A DNA stretch of 6,700 nucleotides from Methylococcaceae bacterium (GCA_005779525.1 SXIZ01000005.1:1-6700), one strand, 5' to 3'; counted from the first letter of the stretch, positions 1 through 6,505 are shown. Made by a program: numbers and translations. Notes: a model not told the origin generated them from the letters alone.

Positions 1-1242
1 ATCACCATCGGTGCGGAAACTCCGGCGGATAGTCCATTGCTAAGACGTCCAGATTTACTGCGCAGTTTGATTACCTATTGGCAACATCACCCTGGGCTAT
101 CGTATTTGTTTTCGGGTATGTTTATTGGTCCGACCAGTCAGGCACCCCGCGTTGACGAAGGTCGGGATGAAAAACTCTATGAATTGGAAATTGCGTTTCA
201 GCAAATCCCCGAGGGCGAAGTTCCAGCGCCTTGGCTGGTCGATCGATTACTCCGTCATTTACTGACCGATATTACGGGCAATACCCATAGATCGGAATTT
301 TGTATTGATAAAATGTACTCCCCCGACAGTTCAACTGGGCGCTTAGGGATTTTGGAATTACGTGCATTTGAAATGCCACCGCATGCCCGCATGTCGCTGG
401 TACAAACCTTATTACTACGCTCCTTGATATCTTGGTTTTGGCGAGAACCGTATAAGCATGATTTGGTGCGCTGGGGTACGGAACTGCATGATCGCTTTAT
501 GCTGCCACATTACGTGCGTAACGACTTACTCGATGTCGTCAAAGATTTGCAACGTGCAGGCTTAGAATTTGAACTGGAATGGCTAGATCCATTTTTTGAA
601 TTCCGCTTTCCACGTTATGGCAATATCATGATCGATAACATCGATATGGAACTGCGCTTTGCGATAGAACCTTGGCATGTATTAGGCGAAGAAGTCAGTA
701 GTACGGGTACGGCACGTTATGTTGATTCCTCGGTTGAACGTTTACAAGTCTCGGTAACTGGATTTACCTCTGAACGTTATGTGATTGCCTGCAATGGCAG
801 ACGGGTACCGCTAAGAAGTACCGGACGTAAAGGGGAATATGTGGCAGGTGTTCGCTACCGTGCATGGCAACCCCCATCTGCCTTGCATCCCACCATAGCC
901 CCGCACACCCCTTTGGTATTCGATATTATTGATACCTGGAATGGTCATGCGGTGGGTGGCTGTACCTATTATGTCGCTCACCCCGGTGGACGCAGCTATG
1001 ATGATTTTCCAGTCAATGCCTACGCCGCCGAAACGCGTCGCATGACCCGGTTCTGGGATTATGGGCACACGCCGGGCGTGATTATTCGCCCGCCATTGGG
1101 ATCAGCTAATAGTGCACCGAATAAAGCACAACCTGGTCGCTTTGATGCCAATACCAGTGCTCCGCGAGCTATGGCCCCGCCGGTAGAAGAATTAAGTAAA
1201 GAATATCCATTTACCTTAGACTTGAGGTACCGCGCACGCTAA
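1..1242 (+). CDS. Transglutaminase/DUF2126 (putative amidoligase) protein, C-terminal part only
   Basis: The reading frame is open from the first base, so the gene starts upstream; 413 codons are visible of a family usually about 1,100 residues long. The N-terminal transglutaminase part lies outside the window, and what remains is the DUF2126 region, classed as a putative amidoligase (carboxylate-amine ligase). Family blocks visible, numbered from the window edge: GPTSQAPRVDE near residue 50, HRSEFCIDKMYSPDS at 96-110, RAFEMPPHARMSL at 121-133, WGTELHDRFMLPH at 158-170 and EPWHVLGEE at 223-231. The conserved acidic and histidine residues are candidates for metal or ATP binding, which is inferred. 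The end carries the usual PVNAYAAE block and a closing YPFTLDLRYR, with a Pro/Ala-rich stretch of about 40 residues between them. It is probably cytosolic and works with the ATP-grasp/alpha-E and transglutaminase genes downstream, although gltA lies between. Family identity is secure; biochemical role is not established. Confidence 0.93.
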   Translation: MTIGAETPADSPLLRRPDLLRSLITYWQHHPGLSYLFSGMFIGPTSQAPRVDEGRDEKLYELEIAFQQIPEGEVPAPWLVDRLLRHLLTDITGNTHRSEFCIDKMYSPDSSTGRLGILELRAFEMPPHARMSLVQTLLLRSLISWFWREPYKHDLVRWGTELHDRFMLPHYVRNDLLDVVKDLQRAGLEFELEWLDPFFEFRFPRYGNIMIDNIDMELRFAIEPWHVLGEEVSSTGTARYVDSSVERLQVSVTGFTSERYVIACNGRRVPLRSTGRKGEYVAGVRYRAWQPPSALHPTIAPHTPLVFDIIDTWNGHAVGGCTYYVAHPGGRSYDDFPVNAYAAETRRMTRFWDYGHTPGVIIRPPLGSANSAPNKAQPGRFDANTSAPRAMAPPVEELSKEYPFTLDLRYRAR

Positions 1243-1254
1243 GTAAACAGTGGC

Positions 1255-1300
1255 ATGCAGCAAGCTCTGCCTTCAAGTTTCGGAAGGTTTTGTGCTGCAT
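1255..1300 (+). other. Composite stem-loop after the DUF2126 gene
   Basis: ATGCAGCA (1255-1262) pairs perfectly with TGCTGCAT (1293-1300). Inside it CCTTC (1270-1274) pairs with GAAGG (1283-1287) around an 8-base loop. It starts 12 bases after the DUF2126 stop codon. No T-run follows, so it is not a classical rho-independent terminator. It could protect the 3' end of the upstream mRNA or pause transcription. The pairing is seen; the role is inferred. Confidence 0.45.
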
Positions 1301-1321
1301 CAAGGCTTAAATACTGTAGAC

Positions 1322-1330
1322 TGCTATACT
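1322..1330 (+). promoter_or_regulatory. Possible extended -10 promoter for gltA and downstream genes
   Basis: TGCTATACT matches the sigma-70 extended -10 pattern TGNTATAAT at all but one position. The bases 16-18 upstream do not resemble TTGACA, which extended -10 promoters can tolerate. Transcription would start near 1337, giving a leader of about 215 bases that contains the 1420-1463 palindrome. It is the best candidate seen by eye in the gap, but such matches arise easily by chance. Confidence 0.3.
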
Positions 1331-1419
1331 GGGTATGGTTTATGACCTTAGCTGGTTGCGTAGGGTATTCATGCGTCGGAATAATGTGAGCGAGTGAGTA
1401 GTTAAGCGTAAAACACGCA

Positions 1420-1463
1420 GGGTTTAAACTAGAGTGGTATCGCATTCGGTATAGCTTAAACCC
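1420..1463. repeat. 44-base imperfect palindrome in the gltA upstream region
   Basis: The arms are GGGTTTAAACTA (1420-1431) and TAGCTTAAACCC (1452-1463), pairing at 11 of 12 positions around a 20-base centre. The left arm itself contains the 8-base palindrome GTTTAAAC, and GGTAT is repeated directly at 1436-1440 and 1448-1452. It could be an operator for a dimeric regulator or a hairpin in the leader RNA. No T-run follows, so it is not a terminator. Confidence 0.5.
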
Positions 1464-1511
1464 AAGCCTAATTTTATTTAACTGATTGCTTTTCAATAAC
1501 TTTAAGACAAT

Positions 1512-1529
1512 CCTACTGAAGTCAGTGGG
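1512..1529 (+). promoter_or_regulatory. Short hairpin just upstream of the gltA ribosome binding site
   Basis: CCTACTG (1512-1518) pairs with CAGTGGG (1523-1529), including one G-U pair, around a 4-base loop. As DNA its core reads ACTGA-AG-TCAGT, a symmetric site that could bind a dimeric protein. It ends 9 bases before the GGAG ribosome binding site, so it could affect ribosome access. The role is inferred. Confidence 0.3.
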
Positions 1530-1538
1530 GTTGTGTGT

Positions 1539-1542
1539 GGAG
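1539..1542 (+). promoter_or_regulatory. Ribosome binding site that fixes the gltA start
   Basis: GGAG lies 10 bases before the ATG at 1553. It lies inside the reading frame extended to the in-frame GTG at 1535, so that GTG cannot use it. The ATG start also gives the N-terminus expected for the family (MTEKLRSITPATLTL). Confidence 0.7.
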
Positions 1543-1552
1543 AATTTTTTAC

Positions 1553-2857
1553 ATGACCGAGAAATTACGTTCAATCACCCCAGCTACCCTGACGCTGGGC
1601 GAACAAGCTTTCACCTTACCCGCATATGAAGGTGTTGAAGGCGAAAAAGCCGTAGACATCAGCAAACTCCGCAGTCAGACAGGTTATGTTACGTTAGACG
1701 AAGGTTATGGGAATACTGGTTGCTGCGAAAGTGCAATTACGTTTATTGACGGCGAAAAAGGCATACTACGTTATCGTGGCTATCCGATTGAAGAACTTGC
1801 GGAAAACTCACGCTTTACAGAAGTTTCCTATTTATTACTGCATGGTAATTTACCCAATAGCGAACAACTTTCACAATTTTCTACCTTACTGAATGAATCC
1901 TCGATTATCCATGAGGATATGCACCATTTTTTTAATGGCTTCCCGCGTGGCTCGCACCCGATGGGAATTCTAGCGACCATGATTGCGTCGTTATCTACTT
2001 TTTATCCAGTGCCAGATCAACTGGATGAAGAAACCGAAGTACAAATCGTCGCCAATTTGATTTCGCAAGTCCGCACCATTGCAGCGTTCTCCTACAAAAA
2101 ATCTATTGGCGAACCCTTGGTGTATCCGTCCTACAAATTACGTTATGTCCGTAACTTTTTAAATATGATGTTTGCATCGCCAGTCCGCGATTACCAGTTG
2201 GACGATGACATTGTACGTGCAATCGATATGTTTTTGATTTTACACGCTGATCATGAACAAAATTGCAGTACTTCGTCGGTGCGTACGGCGGGTTCGAGCT
2301 TGGCGAACGTCTATGCCGTCGCTTCTGCCGGGATTTCTGCCTTGTGGGGACCGCGACACGGTGGCGCGAATCAGGAAGTGATTAAAATGCTGGAACAAAT
2401 CCACGCCGACGGTGGTGATGGTACCGAATTTATCAATCAAGCCAAAGACAAAAACTCTTCAGCGCGGCTAATGGGTTTTGGGCACCGGGTATATAAAAAC
2501 TTTGATCCACGCGCCATGGTGCTTAAAAAGCATTGCGATAAACTCCTCAGTAAACCGGGGATGGACGATCCATTATTTGATATCGCCCGCAAATTGGAAG
2601 AAATTGCGCTCAAAGATGATTACTTTATTTCCAGAAAACTGTACCCCAATGTAGACTTTTATTCGGGGTTAATTCTCCGTGCCGCAGGTATTCCTACCAA
2701 TATGTTTACCGTGTTATTTGCTATCGGACGTATGCCTGGCTGGCTGGCGCATTGGCGCGAAATGATTCATGGTGAACATGTAAATATTTATCGCCCACGT
2801 CAAATCTATGTCGGTGAGCCACTGCGCCACTACCAAGATATTGAGCAACGCCAATAA
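1553..2857 (+). CDS. gltA: Citrate synthase (type II, hexameric family)
   Basis: Condenses oxaloacetate and acetyl-CoA into citrate, the entry step of the TCA cycle, in the cytosol. The product is 434 residues, close to E. coli GltA (427). All key residues are present: H234 in the LHADHEQN block, H269 in GPRHGG, H311 in GFGHRVYKN and D368 in NVDFYSG; the last three match E. coli H264, H305 and D362. The N-terminal block GYVTLDEGYGNTGCCESAITF and the DGGDG insert near residues 283-287 look more like the actinobacterial/Bacteroidetes branch than the enterobacterial one (recalled, not searched). Several residues matching the E. coli NADH-inhibition site are replaced: E115, S116, S117, N168, Q172 and V211 stand where E. 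coli has R109, H110, T111, R163, K167 and C206. It is likely co-transcribed with the next gene, only 15 bases away. Confidence 0.97.
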   Translation: MTEKLRSITPATLTLGEQAFTLPAYEGVEGEKAVDISKLRSQTGYVTLDEGYGNTGCCESAITFIDGEKGILRYRGYPIEELAENSRFTEVSYLLLHGNLPNSEQLSQFSTLLNESSIIHEDMHHFFNGFPRGSHPMGILATMIASLSTFYPVPDQLDEETEVQIVANLISQVRTIAAFSYKKSIGEPLVYPSYKLRYVRNFLNMMFASPVRDYQLDDDIVRAIDMFLILHADHEQNCSTSSVRTAGSSLANVYAVASAGISALWGPRHGGANQEVIKMLEQIHADGGDGTEFINQAKDKNSSARLMGFGHRVYKNFDPRAMVLKKHCDKLLSKPGMDDPLFDIARKLEEIALKDDYFISRKLYPNVDFYSGLILRAAGIPTNMFTVLFAIGRMPGWLAHWREMIHGEHVNIYRPRQIYVGEPLRHYQDIEQRQ

Positions 2858-2860
2858 TTC

Positions 2861-2866
2861 TTGGAA
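2861..2866 (+). promoter_or_regulatory. Ribosome binding site that favours the GTG start at 2873
   Basis: TTGGAA carries a GGAA core 6 bases before GTG at 2873. An in-frame TTG at 2861 would start at the site itself, and its own upstream bases, in the gltA stop region, show no purine-rich motif. The GTG start is therefore preferred. Confidence 0.5.
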
Positions 2867-2872
2867 TTTGCT

Positions 2873-5443
2873 GTGGCTAACCCTAACAACTCTATCCATG
2901 ATATCGGCACTCAGTACTATGCTACCCAGCTTGGCATATACGATGAGATGTTTGCCACCGAAAATAAAGCACTCCCCTACTGGGAGCGTTTTATGGCGCT
3001 ACTGGAAAACATGGGCAGTGAAAAACTCGAGCAACGGCGACGGGAAGCCCAACGCCTATTGCGCGAAAACGGGGTTACCTACAATGTCTATGGAGATAGT
3101 CAGAAATTAAGTCGCCCCTGGCGGTTAGACCCCGTTCCGCTGTTGATTAGCAGTGAAGAATGGCAAGTCATTGAAGCTGGATTGATCCAACGTGCGGAAT
3201 TACTGAATTTAATTTTAAAAGATTTATATTCCAAACAAATCTTACTCAAAAAAGGACTATTACCCGCTGAATTAATTTACAGCCATGAAGGCTTTTTGCA
3301 TCCCTGTGTCGGCGCTTTAGCCCAGCAAAAACCGCATTTAACCTTGTATTCTGCCAATCTCGCCCGCGGCCCGAAAGGCCAAATGTGGGTGCTGGACGAC
3401 CGCTCACAAGCGCCATCGGGCTCGGGCTATGCCTTAGAGAACCGTACAGTCATGACCCGGGTGCTGCCGGATATTTTTCGCGAAACCCAGGTACATCGCT
3501 TATCAGGTTTTTTCAAAGCCTTGCGTAAAGGTCTAGCGGAAATTGCCCCGCACAATAAAGAAGATCCGCGTATTGTGTTACTCACCCCAGGACCGTTAAA
3601 CGAAACCTATTTTGAACACGCGTATTTAGCCTCGTATCTGGGTTTTACGTTGGTACAAGGAGGTGACCTCACGGTACGCGATGGCCATGTCTGGTTAAAA
3701 TCCTTAGCAGGGTTACAACCTGTAGATGTTATTTTACGCCGGGTAGATGACTCCTTTTGCGATCCATTGGAACTCCGCAGTAGCTCACAACTGGGCGTTG
3801 CCGGACTGCTTGAGGCGGTTAGACGCAGCAATGTGGCTATAGCTAATCCCTTAGGCAGCAGTATTTTAGAAAATCCAGGCCTGCTGGCATTTTTACCCCG
3901 CTTAGCGCGTTATTACCTGAATGAAGAATTAAAGCTGCCCTCGGTCGCGACTTGGTGGTGTGGACAACGGCGAGAACGTGATTTTGTGCTCGCCAATTTA
4001 GACAATTTGGTGATTAAGCCCATTAACCGCGGCTTTGGCGAGCATGCGGTATTCCCGGGGATGCTCAGCACAAAAGATAAAGAGCAACTGCGCAGTCATA
4101 TTCTAGCTAAACCGCATTTATTTATCGGCCAAGAACAAGTCAGTTTTTCCACGTTGCCTGCGTTTATCGATCATCATTTGGAAGCCAGAAATGCGGTGTT
4201 ACGCAATTTTGTGGTCGCCAGTGGCAATGACTATAGCGTGATGCCCGGGGGACTGACGCGCGTTGCCCGCCAAAAAGATAATTTTATTGTTTCCAATCAA
4301 GCGGGTGGCATCAGCAAAGATACTTGGGTGTTAGCGCCGGAGCCTGATAAACAAGTCAGCTTATGGACGCAGCCCGGTCGCAGCCAACAACTGGATTCGG
4401 TCACCGAACCTCTCACCAGCCGTGCGGCGGACAATTTATTTTGGGTCGGTAGACATTTAGAACGCATCGAAGCCTCTGCGCGTTTATTGCGTTCGGTGTT
4501 GCAAAAATTGCGGGAAGCGCAAGAATTTAAAGATCCTATCGACCAAGAGTGTTTACAGGTATTACTGCGGACGTTAACGCATGTCACGGTCACTTATCCC
4601 GGATTTGTCACCAGTTCGCCTGAAGCCCTTAAAGCCCCTGAAGCGGAGTTATTGCGACTGGCCAAAAATGATGACCGCATGGGAACCTTAAGTTCCAATA
4701 TCCAGGCCTTTATACAAGCTGCCTTTAGTATTCGAGATTTATGGTCGCAAGATACTTGGCGCAGTGTCGATAATATTGAACGCCGCTGGCAACAAGGCGT
4801 GGTTAACAACGAACTGGGTGTGGAGCAACTGCATAAACATCTAGACGATTTAATTACCGGAATCGTCGCTTTTACGGGTTTGACCAGTGAAAGTATGACC
4901 CGTGAAGCTGCATGGCTCATGTTGGACAGTGGACGCAGACTTGAACGCGCCTTAACTATGATCGCGTTACTTAGATCGACCTTGGCGCATCGCCATGAAG
5001 ATGCCTTACAAACCCAAATTTTAGAAGCGGTATTAGTGTCCTCGGATAGCTTGACTATCTATCAACGTCGCTATCGATCATTTATACAGTTACCGATGGT
5101 CCTAAAATTATTACTTTTGGATGAAACCCATCCGCGTTCAGTCGCTTATCAACTGCAGCAATTAAGCATTCATATTGCAGAGCTCCCACGCAGCAAAGGC
5201 AAAAGTCAGTTAACCGACGAAGGACGCTTAATTTTAAAAGCCACTACCAACCTGCGCCTGTGCCAAGTGTCAGATCTGGCACAAGTGGATGAAACCGAAG
5301 GCGTTTATACTGAACTCGAAGAATTATTGTCGAATACCGCCGCCTTGTTATGGCAAATAGCAGAAGTGATTGCTGAGGCCTATTTTAGTCATTCACAAAA
5401 TTCTCAGCTCTTGTTGTTTAAAACGCAAGAGGACGAATTATGA
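2873..5443 (+). CDS. Circularly permuted ATP-grasp / alpha-E fusion protein
   Basis: The product is 856 residues from GTG 2873. Residues ~20-495 form a circularly permuted ATP-grasp domain (COG2308 type). Its blocks include YDEMF near 19-23, GVTYNVYGD, TPGPLNETYFEHAY at 238-251, GGDLTVRDG, RRVDD at 289-293, PSVATWWCG at 356-364, VIKP at 380-383 (K382 is a likely ATP-contacting lysine, inferred) and MPGGLTRVA at 457-465. Residues ~512-830 form an alpha-helical alpha-E domain (COG2307 type), opening with LTSRAADNLFWVGRHLER at 514-531 and later showing MTREAAWLMLDSGRRLERA. Many genomes encode these as two adjacent genes; here they are fused with no sign of a frameshift. ATP-grasp enzymes join a carboxylate to an amine through an acyl-phosphate, and this family is predicted to make a peptide or peptide-like product; substrate unknown. 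The gene follows gltA by 15 bases and overlaps the transglutaminase gene by 4. No signal peptide is seen, so it is probably cytosolic. Confidence 0.93.
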   Translation: MANPNNSIHDIGTQYYATQLGIYDEMFATENKALPYWERFMALLENMGSEKLEQRRREAQRLLRENGVTYNVYGDSQKLSRPWRLDPVPLLISSEEWQVIEAGLIQRAELLNLILKDLYSKQILLKKGLLPAELIYSHEGFLHPCVGALAQQKPHLTLYSANLARGPKGQMWVLDDRSQAPSGSGYALENRTVMTRVLPDIFRETQVHRLSGFFKALRKGLAEIAPHNKEDPRIVLLTPGPLNETYFEHAYLASYLGFTLVQGGDLTVRDGHVWLKSLAGLQPVDVILRRVDDSFCDPLELRSSSQLGVAGLLEAVRRSNVAIANPLGSSILENPGLLAFLPRLARYYLNEELKLPSVATWWCGQRRERDFVLANLDNLVIKPINRGFGEHAVFPGMLSTKDKEQLRSHILAKPHLFIGQEQVSFSTLPAFIDHHLEARNAVLRNFVVASGNDYSVMPGGLTRVARQKDNFIVSNQAGGISKDTWVLAPEPDKQVSLWTQPGRSQQLDSVTEPLTSRAADNLFWVGRHLERIEASARLLRSVLQKLREAQEFKDPIDQECLQVLLRTLTHVTVTYPGFVTSSPEALKAPEAELLRLAKNDDRMGTLSSNIQAFIQAAFSIRDLWSQDTWRSVDNIERRWQQGVVNNELGVEQLHKHLDDLITGIVAFTGLTSESMTREAAWLMLDSGRRLERALTMIALLRSTLAHRHEDALQTQILEAVLVSSDSLTIYQRRYRSFIQLPMVLKLLLLDETHPRSVAYQLQQLSIHIAELPRSKGKSQLTDEGRLILKATTNLRLCQVSDLAQVDETEGVYTELEELLSNTAALLWQIAEVIAEAYFSHSQNSQLLLFKTQEDEL

Positions 5444-6375
5444 AGTATCGCATCACCCACAGCACCTTATACCACTACAGCCAGTCGGTGGGCTTGTGTC
5501 AAAACGAAGCCAAATTACAACCTCGCAATTTCTGGCGTCAATACTGCGCCAATACCCAAATGGAAATCATACCGCCGCCCCTGGATTACAGTGAGCGTTT
5601 AGATTTTTTTGGAAACCACGTTATTTATTTTGCGATTCAGCAGCCGCATACCCAATTACGGGTGACAAGTACCACTGAAATCGCTATTTTTCCGCAACAA
5701 AGCCCCTTAAATGCGAGTAATCGCATGACGTGGGAACAAGCGCGAAATTTATTTCAAGAGTCGCTGCCTTTTGGGCAAATGCAAGGACAACAAGGCCAAG
5801 CGCAAAGTCAAATGCAAGATACCTATCTGGAGTTATTAGAAGCCCGACAGTTTGTCTTAGACTCACCGATGATTAGCAGTACACCCGCTTTAGCTGACTA
5901 TGCCCAAGCATCGTTTCAGCCTAACCGACCGTTGATCGATGTCGTTCAGGACTTAATGGGACGTATTTACCATGACTTCACCTACGACCCGGCATTTACT
6001 ACCATTGCTACGCCGTTATCGGAAGTATTAACCTTTAGACGCGGGGTATGTCAGGATTTTGCGCATCTGGCGATTGGCTGCTTACGTGCGTATGGCATCG
6101 CCGCGCGTTATGTCAGCGGCTATATGGAAACTTTACCCGCCCCCGGCAAAGCACGTTTAGTCGGCGCAGATGCGTCACATGCTTGGTTTTCAGTCTATAT
6201 TCCGGGGACTGGGTGGTTAGATTTTGATCCAACGAATAACACCTTGCCATTAGAGCAACATATTACGCTGGCCTGGGGGCGAGATTTTACGGATGTCACC
6301 CCACTAAAAGGCATCGCGTTTGGAGGCGGACAACATACCTTATCAGTCTCAGTCGATGTGCTCCGCTTGGACTGA
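5440..6375 (+). CDS. Transglutaminase-family (papain-like fold) protein
   Basis: The product is 311 residues. Residues ~1-85 are the bacterial transglutaminase N-terminal domain (Y-H-Y-S opening, LQPRNFW, LDFFGN). Residues ~160-270 are the transglutaminase core, with a complete Cys-His-Asp triad: C204 in RRGVCQDFAH, H247 in ASHAW and D263 in DFDPTN. Members may act as proteases, amidases or cross-linkers; in this module the protein is predicted to cut or transfer the peptide product of the ATP-grasp enzyme, which is inferred. No signal peptide is seen, so it is probably cytosolic. The ATG overlaps the upstream TGA as ATGA, with AAGAGGA 6 bases before it, pointing to translational coupling. 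A Gln-rich low-complexity stretch (8 Gln in residues 112-126) joins the two domains and is odd for the family. A terminator follows, and no Anbu peptidase gene is seen next. Confidence 0.95.
   Translation: MKYRITHSTLYHYSQSVGLCQNEAKLQPRNFWRQYCANTQMEIIPPPLDYSERLDFFGNHVIYFAIQQPHTQLRVTSTTEIAIFPQQSPLNASNRMTWEQARNLFQESLPFGQMQGQQGQAQSQMQDTYLELLEARQFVLDSPMISSTPALADYAQASFQPNRPLIDVVQDLMGRIYHDFTYDPAFTTIATPLSEVLTFRRGVCQDFAHLAIGCLRAYGIAARYVSGYMETLPAPGKARLVGADASHAWFSVYIPGTGWLDFDPTNNTLPLEQHITLAWGRDFTDVTPLKGIAFGGGQHTLSVSVDVLRLD
6362..6369 (+). promoter_or_regulatory. Possible antiterminator arm at the 3' end of the transglutaminase gene
   Basis: TCCGCTTG, within the last sense codons before the stop at 6373-6375, is the exact reverse complement of CAAGCGGA (6459-6466), the left arm of the downstream terminator. 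Pairing the two would block the terminator. A ribosome finishing the transglutaminase gene would cover this arm and so favour termination. Complementarity is seen; the switch is a hypothesis. Confidence 0.3.
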
Positions 6376-6388
6376 ACTGCTGGACTGA
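6368..6388 (+). repeat. Direct repeat TGGACTGA across the transglutaminase stop codon
   Basis: TGGACTGA occurs at 6368-6375 and again at 6381-6388, a 13-base period. The first copy includes the stop codon TGA. It is probably a small local duplication of no known function. Confidence 0.4.
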
Positions 6389-6396
6389 TCTTTTTT

Positions 6397-6408
6397 TTAC
6401 AAATGTAA
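6397..6408. promoter_or_regulatory. Short palindrome TTACA-AA-TGTAA, operator-like
   Basis: Perfect 5-base arms flank a 2-base spacer, directly overlapping the end of a run of eight T (6391-6398). Its size and symmetry fit a binding site for a dimeric regulator upstream of the ParA-like gene. No specific regulator is recognised, and a site this short can occur by chance. Confidence 0.25.
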
Positions 6409-6420
6409 GTTAGACATAGC

Positions 6421-6446
6421 GGCGTCAACCAAACTGGTCGGACGCC
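6421..6446 (+). other. GC-rich hairpin upstream of the terminator
   Basis: GGCGTC (6421-6426) pairs with GACGCC (6441-6446). Inside it ACCA (6428-6431) pairs with TGGT (6435-6438) around a 3-base loop. It is followed by AAAAA, not T, so it is not a terminator. It lies between the two arms of the proposed antiterminator pairing and could bring them together. Pairing is seen; role inferred. Confidence 0.5.
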
Positions 6447-6458
6447 AAAAATTCACCT

Positions 6459-6490
6459 CAAGCGGAATTTTTTCCGTTTGTTTTATTTTT
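6459..6490 (+). terminator. Rho-independent terminator after the transglutaminase gene
   Basis: CAAGCGGAA (6459-6467) pairs with TTCCGTTTG (6472-6480) over 9 pairs, one of them G-U, around a TTTT loop. TTTTATTTTT follows at once. This is a textbook intrinsic terminator for the gltA to transglutaminase transcript. It ends 15 bases before the ATG of the ParA-like gene, leaving no room for a promoter between them. Confidence 0.85.
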
Positions 6491-6505
6491 AACCTAGGAG
6501 TTTAT

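Larger units (their letters stand above)
1243..1552. other. 310-base intergenic region between the DUF2126 gene and gltA
   Basis: No convincing gene is seen on either strand. It holds a composite hairpin just after the DUF2126 stop codon, a possible extended -10 promoter, a 44-base imperfect palindrome in the middle, and a short hairpin directly before the gltA ribosome binding site. A gap this long in an otherwise compact locus suggests that gltA and the genes after it have their own promoter. Confidence 0.7.

Noticed and set aside
1255..1300. Rho-independent terminator after the DUF2126 gene
   Set aside because: The hairpin is real but no T-tract follows, so it does not meet the usual pattern.
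1535..1552. In-frame GTG as an earlier gltA start
   Set aside because: It would place the GGAG ribosome binding site inside the gene and add six residues (MWRIFY) not typical of the family.
1239..1574. 111-codon reading frame on the - strand across the gltA upstream gap
   Set aside because: It overlaps the gltA start and the palindromes, resembles no known family and has no convincing ribosome binding site; it is best explained as chance.
2861..2872. TTG at 2861 as start of the ATP-grasp/alpha-E gene
   Set aside because: The TTG is part of the ribosome binding site for GTG 2873, and no purine-rich site lies before it.
2808..3110. 100-codon + strand frame across the gltA/ATP-grasp junction
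   Set aside because: It lies in another frame over two well-supported genes and its product resembles nothing known.
6391..6398. Run of eight T as a slippage site or terminator tail
   Set aside because: It lies outside any gene, so slippage would not alter a product, and no stable hairpin directly precedes it.
6195..6428. 77-codon - strand frame over the end of the transglutaminase gene
   Set aside because: It is antisense to the catalytic His/Asp region of a clear gene and has no family resemblance.
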